From Rhodothermaceae bacterium (lineage in GTDB: Bacteria > Bacteroidota > Rhodothermia > Rhodothermales > JAHQVL01), in the NCBI GenBank assembly GCA_019634345.1, contig JAHQVL010000344.1, positions 1-41,485 on the forward strand: DNA of 41,485 nucleotides, read 5' to 3'. The position numbers were made by a program, and so were the translations under genes. Shown here one piece after another: positions 32,456 to 40,753 of the stretch. A model generated the notes under the pieces. It searched no databases and had not been told where the DNA came from. It saw only the letters and a program-made list of their open reading frames with translations. Position 1 is the stretch's first letter; the number at the start of each line of letters is the position of its first letter.

Positions 32456-33517
32456 ATGGATACTCCGATAAAAATAAGACTATTTATAGGGTTGTGGGTC
32501 TTGATGGCGTTCGCCCTGGTAGAGAACGCCGCTGCACAAGTGGATAACTCTCCTGATCGAAATACGATTACAAAGAAAGGAACAACAGCTGCTCAGTTTT
32601 TGAAGATCGGCGTAGGCTCACGAGCGATATCATTAGGAGGCAGCTATGTTGCTTTAGCCAATGACCTTTCTGCGCTATACTGGAATCCGTCTGGTTTGGC
32701 CGGGATGCAGGGCAGTGCCGTTCAACTGGCTCGTACAGACTACCTGGCCGGCATTAACTATAATTTCGCTGCTTTTGGTACAAACCTGGGGGCGAGTGGT
32801 ACTATCGCTGCATCGCTGATATTTCTGGATTCTGGAAGCATGCAAGTCCGAACTGCTCAGCAGCCAGAGGGCACAGGGGAGGAGTTCGATGTTCAAAATT
32901 TAGCCCTCCAAGTCTCATACGGACGTGCTTTGACCGACAAGTTTAAGATTGGGGGCACGCTCAAATTTATCCAAGAAACCATCTGGCACAGTAGTGCTTC
33001 TGCCATTGCATTTGATATTGGGCTCTTGTTTACCACTCCATACGATCGATTGAGGCTCGGTGCTGTAATGGCTAATTTTGGTCCTAAAATGCAGATTTCT
33101 GGGAGGGATATTCTGTTCAGCGAGGATCCGTCTCCGACAGCAGAAGGGAATGTCGAGATTGTAAACGCTGAGTATTTGACGGAAGAGCACCCCTTGCCTC
33201 TCATATTCCGCCTGGGCCTTTCGTGGGATGCAATATCTACAGCAGATCACACCATTATTCTCATGACCGATGCTGCTCATCCCAATGATAATAGTGAGTA
33301 TGTAAACTTCGGAGCGGAATATGATTTCAGAAACCTGCTGGCCCTTCGGATAGGTTATAGAAACCTCTTTGAAAAAGATGGTGAAGAGGGATTAACCTTT
33401 GGAGCTGGTCTAAACTTGACGATTGATCGTACCCTGAAGATTGGGTTTGACTACGCGTATGCAGATTTTGGCCGCCTTGATGAAACGCATTGGCTCACTC
33501 TGAATCTAACGTTCTAA
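32456..33517 (+). CDS. PorV/PorQ-family outer-membrane protein
   Basis: The 353-residue protein has a signal peptide ending ENAAAQ. It carries the family hallmark near residues 48-82: AAQFLKIGVGSRAISLGGSY, then ALANDLSALYWNPSGLAGM. The rest alternates polar and hydrophobic residues as in a FadL-like barrel of about 14 strands, ending LTLNLTF. In the type IX system PorV carries cargo from the translocon to the attachment complex. Many Rhodothermota and related genomes encode several paralogues next to receptor genes. The position 15 bp behind a cargo-like gene and downstream of a TonB receptor suggests a dedicated set. Whether this is the main PorV or a paralogue cannot be decided here. Confidence 0.9.
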   Translation: MDTPIKIRLFIGLWVLMAFALVENAAAQVDNSPDRNTITKKGTTAAQFLKIGVGSRAISLGGSYVALANDLSALYWNPSGLAGMQGSAVQLARTDYLAGINYNFAAFGTNLGASGTIAASLIFLDSGSMQVRTAQQPEGTGEEFDVQNLALQVSYGRALTDKFKIGGTLKFIQETIWHSSASAIAFDIGLLFTTPYDRLRLGAVMANFGPKMQISGRDILFSEDPSPTAEGNVEIVNAEYLTEEHPLPLIFRLGLSWDAISTADHTIILMTDAAHPNDNSEYVNFGAEYDFRNLLALRIGYRNLFEKDGEEGLTFGAGLNLTIDRTLKIGFDYAYADFGRLDETHWLTLNLTF

Positions 33518-33560
33518 GGCACAAGGATAAATGTGCTCGTAGGTCCGACTTGTGAAGTTT

Positions 33561-33579
33561 TCCTGCATTCCATGCAGGA
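33561..33579. promoter_or_regulatory. Inverted repeat upstream of the amidase gene
   Basis: TCCTGCAT (33561-33568) and ATGCAGGA (33572-33579) form a perfect 8-bp stem with a 3-base spacer. It ends 24 bp before the amidase ATG. There is no T-tract, so a terminator is unlikely. It could be an operator or a leader hairpin. Confidence 0.4.
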
Positions 33580-33603
33580 TCCAAGCAACATTGATATTTG
33601 CAC

Positions 33604-35247
33604 ATGAATCACTTAATACTGCTAATCTGTGTTATCACCTTTCTCATGCCTGTCACAACCCTTCAAGGGCAGTCGATATCGGACTTTGATCTAGATCGTG
33701 TTTCGGTTGCTGAGGGAGTAGCTTCAGAAGCCAATAAAATAGCTTACGTAACCTATGCTTTTGAGGCCCCTTCTCATGCTTATAACGGGGTAATTATAAG
33801 TGGCACTTCAGCCATTCCATCTCCTGAAGGCTGGATAAAATGGGATGATGCTAATGAGGATGAATGGCAACCGCTCACTTTTTTGAAATCAGAAAGAGAT
33901 GCTGCGTTCTATGCTGGATACCGAAGCGATACCTTTAGAGAAGGCGTAGGCTTTACGTTGAGGTTTCGAGGCGTTTCTCCTGGTGAATTATCAGTCAGTG
34001 AAGCAGGTGTTTTTGACAACCGGAAGGATGATGATGCGTTAGTTGATACCAAACTGATCGATCAGGAGGCCGCACCTCTTTTCTCTTCTAGAACCATTAT
34101 TCCGCCTGCATTGATTAACAGGGCGGAGTGGAATGCGGATCCATTTATTAGGGGGAATCCTGTGCCGTTGGCACAGCCGGATTACGGGCGGATGACATTT
34201 CATCATGCAGCTTGTTGTTCTGCCTATACGTATGAGGAAGGGCTTGCCCAGGTCAAGGCAATTCAGAATTTCCATCAAGACGTGAGAGGGTGGAGTGATA
34301 TCGGATACCATTTTATTCTAGACCAGGAAGGAAGGGTTTATCAGGGCCGGCCATTTTTGGATAACAGGCGAACTCTTAGCACGCCACCTAGATTGGCTCA
34401 GGGCGCCCATGTGGGTGGTTTTAATGTGGGCAACATTGGTGTTGCAATGCTTGGGTGTTACCATCCTCCAGAGGGTGGGAGTTGTGTAGATGTACTGTCT
34501 TCGGCCACCAAAGATAGCCTGATCACCATGTTCAGCTATTTGAAGGAGAATTATGGGGTAGATACCTCAAACCTGTTTGGGCACCGTGATCAAGGTGCGA
34601 CTTCGTGCCCCGGTGATAATAACTACAGTCTTCTTCCCCAATTGCGGATAGACATCGACACCCTTGTTGCACGGGGTAACCAGGCGCTTGCTCAAGGAGA
34701 TCTTGTGGCAACCCTGAAGGAAAATGGCGTTGTGGTACTAGAAGGTGGGTTGTCGGCTATACGAGATGTAGAGAGTGTAACAATAGAGCGTGAACTGAAT
34801 GATGTCGCAACAATTGTTTATACAAGTGCAGAGACATCGTCCCCGATATTCTCAATTGATAATGAAGTGTCCAGCGAGGGCGCGGTGAAGTATTCGTTGA
34901 TAGCTACAAGTTCCTCGGGGCAATCTCAGATCTTGGCTGAATCTACAGTATTGGTTTTCAACCCTACGTCATTTACGCTGGCGCAAAGTTTTCCAAACCC
35001 CGCGTCTGGTCCAGCTACAATCAGGTATTACGTCGAACGGTCTGGGATAGTCACGATCAAGTTATTTAACCTGAACGGTGTGGAGGTAGATGAACTGGTA
35101 GATGGGTTTCATGATGAAGAACAATGGTACACAGTGAGTGTGCCAAGCGATAATCTTGCGAGTGGTGTATATTATTACCGGATGATCGTGACCAGCTTTC
35201 CTGGAGTCGTCTTTGACGATACCAAGACGTTGCACGTCGTTCGTTAA
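33604..35247 (+). CDS. PGRP-type N-acetylmuramoyl-L-alanine amidase with T9SS sorting domain
   Basis: From ATG 33604 the protein has 547 residues and a signal peptide ending TTLQGQ. An N-terminal beta domain of about 150 residues precedes an amidase_2/PGRP domain at roughly 175-345. The zinc site is visible: FHHAA (His200/201), FGHRD (His327) and TSCPG (Cys335). GWSDIGYHFILDQEGRVYQG is the typical substrate-groove segment. The enzyme cuts the bond between muramic acid and the stem peptide. A type-A sorting domain (SFTLAQSFPNPASGPATIRY to KTLHVVR) indicates export to the cell surface or medium. The target may therefore be the wall of other bacteria. It lies 86 bp behind the PorV/PorQ gene in the same direction. 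Confidence 0.93.
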   Translation: MNHLILLICVITFLMPVTTLQGQSISDFDLDRVSVAEGVASEANKIAYVTYAFEAPSHAYNGVIISGTSAIPSPEGWIKWDDANEDEWQPLTFLKSERDAAFYAGYRSDTFREGVGFTLRFRGVSPGELSVSEAGVFDNRKDDDALVDTKLIDQEAAPLFSSRTIIPPALINRAEWNADPFIRGNPVPLAQPDYGRMTFHHAACCSAYTYEEGLAQVKAIQNFHQDVRGWSDIGYHFILDQEGRVYQGRPFLDNRRTLSTPPRLAQGAHVGGFNVGNIGVAMLGCYHPPEGGSCVDVLSSATKDSLITMFSYLKENYGVDTSNLFGHRDQGATSCPGDNNYSLLPQLRIDIDTLVARGNQALAQGDLVATLKENGVVVLEGGLSAIRDVESVTIERELNDVATIVYTSAETSSPIFSIDNEVSSEGAVKYSLIATSSSGQSQILAESTVLVFNPTSFTLAQSFPNPASGPATIRYYVERSGIVTIKLFNLNGVEVDELVDGFHDEEQWYTVSVPSDNLASGVYYYRMIVTSFPGVVFDDTKTLHVVR

Positions 35248-35279
35248 AACCTCGCCCCCTTAATTTTCTACCCTCGGTT

Positions 35280-36212
35280 ATGGCTCGTCAAAGGTCGACT
35301 GTCCGAACTGGACTCTTCGCGTTGCTACTAGTTGCCGCATCCTTGTATGCACGGTATCAGATATTGAGTATGCAAAAGCAAAATGACCATTCTGCATGGG
35401 AATTTGATAGAAGTTGGGAGATGCGATCTGAGCGCACATCATGGTTAAGTCTCGCCGGATTGTTTTGGCTTGAGGAAGGGGAGTCAACCATGGGTTTGAG
35501 TGAGGAGAATGATTTCTTTATTAAGGATCGTGAAGGTCCAGAGTATCTGGGGCAATTCACACGAGAAAGAGACACTGTTTATTTTGAACCCCAAGAGTCC
35601 CTTCCAATTCTAACGAATGGTCAACCCGTTGATGGGCGCATACTTATGGTTAATGACATGGAAGGAGAAGACGAAGCAACCAGGCTTCATTTTCAGAACC
35701 TAACATGGTGGGTCATTGCACGGGACGGGCAGTTGGGGGTACGGGTCTGGGATTCTGAAAGTCCTGAGAGAAAAGCCTTTAAAGGTATCAGTGCATTTGA
35801 GTTTGATTTGGACTGGCAACTCGAAGCACGATTCGTTCCTTACAAGGAGACTCAGGAGTTTACGTATCCAACGGTGATAGGTACTATGCGTACCGAACGG
35901 TCTCCAGGCTTGCTCGTGTTTCAATACCAGAATAAGCAGTATGAAATGGTCCCGTTTGAACGCAATGAAGGAAGTCGGCTTTTTCTCGTGTTCGGGGATC
36001 AAACAAACGGTACAGAAACCTACGGAGGCGGCCGTTTTGTCTATGTACCCTTACCTGATGACACTGGCCATACCGTCATTGATTTTAATAAAGCCTATAA
36101 TCCGCCGTGCGCTTTTTCTGAATACTCTACCTGCCCACAGCCGCTTGATCAAAACCGCCTGCCTTTCTCAGTTGAAGCAGGAGAGAAAAAATACAAGGAA
36201 AGTGCTTTCTAG
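35280..36212 (+). CDS. DUF1684 family protein
   Basis: The 310-residue protein has an N-terminal hydrophobic segment (GLFALLLVAASLYARY) that may be a signal anchor. DUF1684 landmarks are SWLSLAGLFWLEEGES early, a central PTVIGTMRTERSPGLLVF region, and the C-terminal FVYVPLPDDTGHTVIDFNKAYNPPCAFSEY. The function of the family is not established. It starts 32 bp after the amidase gene and may be the last gene of the receptor-cargo-PorV-amidase run. The C-terminal Cys-containing motif (NPPCAFSEYSTCPQP) is conserved in the family and could be a metal or disulfide site, but this is not known. Confidence 0.88.
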   Translation: MARQRSTVRTGLFALLLVAASLYARYQILSMQKQNDHSAWEFDRSWEMRSERTSWLSLAGLFWLEEGESTMGLSEENDFFIKDREGPEYLGQFTRERDTVYFEPQESLPILTNGQPVDGRILMVNDMEGEDEATRLHFQNLTWWVIARDGQLGVRVWDSESPERKAFKGISAFEFDLDWQLEARFVPYKETQEFTYPTVIGTMRTERSPGLLVFQYQNKQYEMVPFERNEGSRLFLVFGDQTNGTETYGGGRFVYVPLPDDTGHTVIDFNKAYNPPCAFSEYSTCPQPLDQNRLPFSVEAGEKKYKESAF

Positions 36213-36219
36213 AAATAGA

Positions 36220-36438
36220 TCAGGTACCAGTGGGTCTCTGAGGGCATTCTAGATACAGCGTGTCCGGATCAAAAAGCACAGGCTCTTTGCTGAGCATCAT
36301 GGTAATGGCGATGAATTCCTCGGTAGAATCAACCGGGAGTCGTACGGCCTGTCCATCCGAAAATACGGTCCGAACTTCTCCTTTATTGTCTACAGGATGC
36401 CACTTAATACTGTAGTTAACGACTTCTAATTTTGCCAT
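36220..36438 (-). CDS. Small unknown protein
   Basis: The 72-residue frame starts MAKLEVVNYSIKWHPVDNKG with an ATG. It reads as a compact beta-rich fold (GEVRTVFSDGQAVRLPVDS, then EEFIAITMMLSKEPVLFDP). It has no signal peptide. It occupies the gap between two well-supported genes on the strand opposite to the DUF1684 gene, with 7 bp between the convergent stops. Amino-acid composition looks like a real protein and nothing else covers the region. No family was recognised. Confidence 0.6.
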   Translation of the reverse strand: MAKLEVVNYSIKWHPVDNKGEVRTVFSDGQAVRLPVDSTEEFIAITMMLSKEPVLFDPDTLYLECPQRPTGT

Positions 36439-36569
36439 AAAATCGTGTATATGTGGGATCGTTATTGGTAAGTTTCTGTGCGAATGAAGCTACAACATCT
36501 GGATGAGTTAAACCTGATTATTTTCTCCAATAACTATTTACGCGTGTAGGTGGATTTGAGTACATTATG

Positions 36570-36670
36570 TGCACAACGCTTCGCTTGACATCGCGGAGAG
36601 TACCAATCGCTTGGGGGGCCGAATGGTACATTCCGATTTTGTTGAGTGAAGCGTTTTTTATTGTTGTGCA
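36570..36670. other. Nested inverted-repeat structure at the end of the DUF4249 gene
   Basis: TGCACAAC followed by CGCTTC on the left (36570-36582) is answered on the right by GAAGCGTT (36648-36655) and then GTTGTGCA (36663-36670). Inside, TACCAATCG and CGAATGGTA pair with one mismatch. T6 at 36654-36659 follows the inner right arm on the plus strand. It may be a terminator or a small mobile-type palindromic unit. The right arm overlaps the stop of the DUF4249 gene. Confidence 0.4.
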
Positions 36671-37596
36671 ATTGCTGCTTTTAATGCATCGGTCGTGTTC
36701 CATGCATTATTAATCACACCTACAGATCCAAAAAAGCCGAGTCCATTCTCCACATTAGAAGGTACGGTTGAAAATGCAGGCAGTTCTGCTCCCGGCTCAG
36801 CATTTGAGAGGTCCCATTCCGTATCAGGGACACGGACATCTAACCCGATAGAACATAGAGTAAGGTCTAGGGCCATGTTTTCCCCGATATCGATACCACG
36901 CAAATCTGAGGTGACATTGGCTTCAAAACGCCATCCTTCGCCATCAAACGATCCCGGGCGGCCATATGCTACGTTAATAGGAGTTGTAGTAAAGCATCCA
37001 GATCCTGAAATGTAATAGGTGAGATCAATATTCCATAAGTTACTCACATTAGGAATGAGGATGCCTTGATGGATTTCATTTGTTGCCGTGTCAATACGGG
37101 GTTGTGGGTCTTGGATAATGTTAATCGTCGAAACGGCAGGTACAAGTGTTTCTGCTGAGGTAACAATACCATCCGATCTGCGGACTTCTATACGATAGAG
37201 TGTGTTCTGTGCAATAGGCATGTTAGACCTGTATACGTGCCCATACTCTGTCTCTGAGAATCGTTGCAGGGTGTGCCGCCATTCCGTTTCTTGTCCGTTA
37301 AATACGTTGATAACAAAAACACGGGCATCGATGTTTGCCTGAGGATCAGCCGGTGAGGTAATGGCCTCAGCCCGGCGTGTAATAGGGACAACCCTTACAG
37401 CATGTGCTCTAGTGCCTGGTAAGTTATTTGCTTCATCAAGGAAGCCATAGATCGTAAAAAAATTGGTGTCATTGGCGAAGGGGTCAACAAACGTGGTATC
37501 GCATCCACTCAGTACGAACAGATAGGCACTGATCAAGAGTGCCAGGAACTTAGGTCTCAATGCTTGAAAGGGTAATGGGAAAGGTATTCTGTTCAT
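36658..37596 (-). CDS. DUF4249 family lipoprotein
   Basis: The 312-residue protein has a lipoprotein signal, AYLFVLSGCDTTF, with the lipid-modified Cys32. A DUF4249-like beta-rich body follows (FFTIYGFLDEAN, then LYRIEVRRSDGIVTSAETLVP). Of the two close ATGs, 37596 is preferred. AGGAGG at 37605-37610 is 8 bases before it but only 2 bases before the ATG at 37602. That ribosome-binding site sits right at the stop of the upstream receptor gene (TAA at 37610-37612), so translation is coupled. DUF4249 proteins commonly sit beside a TonB-dependent receptor and probably act as its surface or periplasmic lipoprotein partner. The ligand is unknown. Confidence 0.87.
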   Translation of the reverse strand: MNRIPFPLPFQALRPKFLALLISAYLFVLSGCDTTFVDPFANDTNFFTIYGFLDEANNLPGTRAHAVRVVPITRRAEAITSPADPQANIDARVFVINVFNGQETEWRHTLQRFSETEYGHVYRSNMPIAQNTLYRIEVRRSDGIVTSAETLVPAVSTINIIQDPQPRIDTATNEIHQGILIPNVSNLWNIDLTYYISGSGCFTTTPINVAYGRPGSFDGEGWRFEANVTSDLRGIDIGENMALDLTLCSIGLDVRVPDTEWDLSNAEPGAELPAFSTVPSNVENGLGFFGSVGVINNAWNTTDALKAAIAQQ

Positions 37597-37604
37597 AGTC
37601 ATAT

Positions 37605-37610
37605 CCTCCT
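37605..37610 (-). promoter_or_regulatory. Ribosome-binding site AGGAGG for the DUF4249 gene
   Basis: A full-consensus AGGAGG on the minus strand overlaps the last base of the receptor stop codon. It is ideally placed for the ATG at 37596. It is one of the few strong Shine-Dalgarno sequences in the window and decides the start. Confidence 0.75.
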
Positions 37611-39892
37611 TACCTCAGCTCTACTTTTAATCCTACAGAAGGAGTGAAGGGCAACTGGTCGACTCTGCGAAGTTCAAATAAGTCGAAATAAAATAAGTTT
37701 TCTCTGTTGAAAATATTTATTGCGCCCGCACGAAGTGTGACTACGGTTCGGCCTCGTTCAATACGGCGTTCAATCCATGCATCCATGCGTTCATAATCGG
37801 GTTGCCTTCCCTCGAACGGGGCGCCATACGCAACCCTCGGGTCTCCTGGAGTGGCTGTAACATCCACATCAGGAGTAACAGGAATCGCAATATCAAAGCC
37901 AGAAGATTGAGTAAAAGGAAACCCAGTTCCTACCTGCCACTGAAGGATAAAACTGAGTTCATCCTTTTCTGCTTCGATAATTGCATTGATCTGCTGCCGG
38001 CGGTCGTGGGCAGGGTTATAGGATACATTTCCCGTCGTGTAAGTAACCTCTGAAAGAGAATAACTGATATACCCGTTTATGAGTGATTCTGAAATAAACG
38101 GACGATTTTGAAACTCAAGCCTGAGATCAATACCCCTGGCCTCACCGTCTGCTGGTTGGAGTGCCGTGGTGAAACTGGGCGATCCGTTAAAGACAGGCAC
38201 AGAAAGATTGTCATATGTTTTTTGGAATCCTTCTGCAGCAATCGATACCCACTGGCTTAACTCGATATTCAGGCCAACAATCGTATGTATACTGGACGTA
38301 AGAGGAGAGTCGTCAGGAATTATGGTCCATGCAGTAAAGAGGTTGCCGACATCCCGCTCGTCGTTAAGACCTGCAATAGCCTGGTGGTAGCGGCCTGCTG
38401 CAGCATTGATGCGCACTTTGCTTTTGAAAATGGGTGGCATCCATGAAATTCTAGCACGCGGATCTATTTTCTGTTCGCTACGATCTGGCAACATATAAAG
38501 GTGGACCCCTGGTTCAAATACCAAAAGTCCATTTTGGAGCTTGATGGATGTTTCGAGATACCCCGTATACTCAAGAAGATCATTGCTTGCCAGTTCAGGT
38601 ATCCCCTGGAATTGTCCTCCAAGCTCGTAATCCAGTGTTGAGCTTCTTCGTAAAGCGCCTAGTCTGAAGTCGATGAGGTCCGAGTGGAAGTATGTTACGT
38701 CAAGCCCAATATCCATGCTCTCGATACCAGATGATCGTTCCCTGGCATCACGAGGGCCCATCTCGATTAACATATCAGATCGATTGGCTGATATCTCGGC
38801 GATCAAAGGAATACCTTCAGGGAGAAAGGTGTACGTTCCGCCATAAACCGTGTTTTCCCAGGCGACCTCACTGGAGTCTACTGGAGGAGTTGAAAGAGCT
38901 TCTCCATCGAATGTCTTGAATGTGCCGGCAATATCCCCTCTGTCATACGTGTGCAGTCCGGTTACAGATAAGCTGTGGTTCGGCGAAATAAAAGCGTGAA
39001 CTTTTCCAAACAGATCGCCAAACTGGTACGGCAATTCCTGTCCAAGAATAGAGGGAAAGATATCTTCGATAAGAGAGTGCCTGCCTGATGCAATTACTGA
39101 GACCCTGTCCTTGATAAGTGGCCCTTCAATACGAGCTGTACTTAAGAACGGAGCGACTGAAAAGGAACCAGCCAGGTTTTGTTTATTGCCATTTCTTGTT
39201 GTAACGTCGAGGATCGAAGATGCCCTGGTGCCATACTTGGCTCCAAATCCTCCTGTGTAAAAGGCGGCATTATCCATCGTTTCCTCAGGAAATGCAGAAT
39301 AAAAGCTCAGAACATGAAACGGCATGTAAACCGGCATGCCATCCAGCATAACAAGATTCTGGTCAACAGCACCGCCGCGGACAAAAAACTGCCCGCCACG
39401 GTCACCTTGAACGGCAACGCCAGGGATGGTTTGTAAGTAGCTAGCCAGGTCTCCAGTGACTCCCAGCATTGGGACGCGCTGTACTTGCGCAGGAACCATT
39501 GTTTCCAGGCCAGCAACAACTGTACTTATTCCTGTTTCCTCTTCCGCTTCAACAACGACTTCTTCCAGGGATTGTTGAGAAGGGGAAAGGATGATGATTT
39601 TATTGGTGTTTTCAGGCAGTGGGAGATCAAGTGTTTCTTCGTGGGTGTTGAATCCAATGAATGAGACCCGAAGCGTATAACGTCCATCTGGAACACGGCG
39701 AATAATAAAGTATCCGTCCCCATCGGTAACTGCACCAGCAAGAAAATCATTTTCTCCTTCGAGCACGACAGATGCCAACTGGAGGGGACCTTCTGTTACT
39801 TCATCTGAAACAAACCCTCGTAGGGATGATTGCTGAGAAAATGCAGGTACGGTATAAACCAATAAGAGCAAGAAGCTAATGGTCCATCTCAT
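37610..39892 (-). CDS. TonB-dependent receptor, partner of DUF4249
   Basis: From the ATG at 39890-39892 the protein has 760 residues; the frame continues 52 codons upstream, but the signal peptide MRWTISFLLLLVYTVPAFSQ starts here. A carboxypeptidase-like N-domain (LRGFVSDEVTEGPLQLASVV to about residue 105) and a short linker precede the plug (FFVRGGAVDQNLVMLDGMPV). A barrel ending PSVGLKVELR follows. It is shorter than the first receptor and belongs to a different subgroup, the type usually paired with DUF4249. Here the pairing is confirmed by the 13-bp gap and the shared stop/ribosome-binding site. It imports or senses an unknown ligand with energy from TonB. Confidence 0.93.
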   Translation of the reverse strand: MRWTISFLLLLVYTVPAFSQQSSLRGFVSDEVTEGPLQLASVVLEGENDFLAGAVTDGDGYFIIRRVPDGRYTLRVSFIGFNTHEETLDLPLPENTNKIIILSPSQQSLEEVVVEAEEETGISTVVAGLETMVPAQVQRVPMLGVTGDLASYLQTIPGVAVQGDRGGQFFVRGGAVDQNLVMLDGMPVYMPFHVLSFYSAFPEETMDNAAFYTGGFGAKYGTRASSILDVTTRNGNKQNLAGSFSVAPFLSTARIEGPLIKDRVSVIASGRHSLIEDIFPSILGQELPYQFGDLFGKVHAFISPNHSLSVTGLHTYDRGDIAGTFKTFDGEALSTPPVDSSEVAWENTVYGGTYTFLPEGIPLIAEISANRSDMLIEMGPRDARERSSGIESMDIGLDVTYFHSDLIDFRLGALRRSSTLDYELGGQFQGIPELASNDLLEYTGYLETSIKLQNGLLVFEPGVHLYMLPDRSEQKIDPRARISWMPPIFKSKVRINAAAGRYHQAIAGLNDERDVGNLFTAWTIIPDDSPLTSSIHTIVGLNIELSQWVSIAAEGFQKTYDNLSVPVFNGSPSFTTALQPADGEARGIDLRLEFQNRPFISESLINGYISYSLSEVTYTTGNVSYNPAHDRRQQINAIIEAEKDELSFILQWQVGTGFPFTQSSGFDIAIPVTPDVDVTATPGDPRVAYGAPFEGRQPDYERMDAWIERRIERGRTVVTLRAGAINIFNRENLFYFDLFELRRVDQLPFTPSVGLKVELR

Positions 39893-40164
39893 AGACAAAG
39901 AAAAGATAGGTGTTAAAGGTGGCTTAGGTGGAAGTAAGTAAGCAAGATCTATTAATGCAATTCCAACCTGTCCAATCGTGAAAATGGTGTGCTGAGTGGG
40001 GGCGTTTGAGGCGCGTACTACGCAGGTCAATTCCGACTGATAGCTCATTTCAGCTGAATTCTTTTCGCAGTTTCCCTTTTTCTGTATGAGTATTAGATAG
40101 TACTCAGTACAACACTTCTCATTGAAAAGCTCATCTCTTGAATTAATAACAAATCAACCTGTCC

Positions 40165-40731
40165 ATGAGAAAACAAGTTTTGATCATTGTAGGGCTTTGT
40201 ATACTCGGTATTTTTTTCGCCTCTTTTGATTTTCGAAATAGTGATGCCGGTGTTCAACTCTATTTACAGCGCGTGGAAAGCTACATCGGTGCATCACTTC
40301 CTGAGATTGAAGCCGATTTGGGTAGCCCAGATTCGGAGACCAGTGATGCATTGGTAACCTATTATATCACCGATAAATCAGGGGAGATAACCGGTTTTCG
40401 TCAATTTGGGTATCAGGAGGGCGTCGTTGGTTGTTTTAGTGAGAAGAACGTTATCGATGAAGTACAGGCTATGTCACTCTACAAGCGGGTGCTAGGGTTT
40501 ATGAGGGAGGACATACGTACAGTAGGGATGGTCTCTATGCCTGAACATGTCTACGACTTTACCGATAATCATCGTTTATCTCGTCGGTTGGATAATATGT
40601 GGGAAGTTGATATGTTACTGCGAGATCGGGATTCCCAGATTTCCTTATTTGTATATGATCACGATAAAAGAGCATGCCACCTTGAGCTGCTCGGTGAGGC
40701 GAGTAAGATTGAGGAACGATTGGGATTGTAA
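40165..40731 (+). CDS. Unknown membrane-anchored or secreted protein
   Basis: The 188-residue protein starts MRKQVLIIVGLCILGIFFAS, a signal anchor or uncleaved signal peptide. The remaining 165 residues look soluble and alpha/beta. A segment LPEIEADLGSPDSETSDALV resembles small outer-membrane-assembly-like folds that begin with a GxP turn, but this is weak. DKSGEITGFRQFGYQEGVVG and SQISLFVYDHDKRACHLELL look like strands. It is divergent from the second receptor gene, with 272 bp between them, and lies 22 bp upstream of the methyltransferase on the same strand. No family was recognised. Confidence 0.7.
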   Translation: MRKQVLIIVGLCILGIFFASFDFRNSDAGVQLYLQRVESYIGASLPEIEADLGSPDSETSDALVTYYITDKSGEITGFRQFGYQEGVVGCFSEKNVIDEVQAMSLYKRVLGFMREDIRTVGMVSMPEHVYDFTDNHRLSRRLDNMWEVDMLLRDRDSQISLFVYDHDKRACHLELLGEASKIEERLGL

Positions 40732-40753
40732 TGCCAACGCTTGTTTCTAGTAA

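Noticed and set aside
39893-40048. 52-residue N-terminal extension of the second TonB receptor
   Set aside because: A complete signal peptide starts at the internal ATG at 39892; the extension would bury it.
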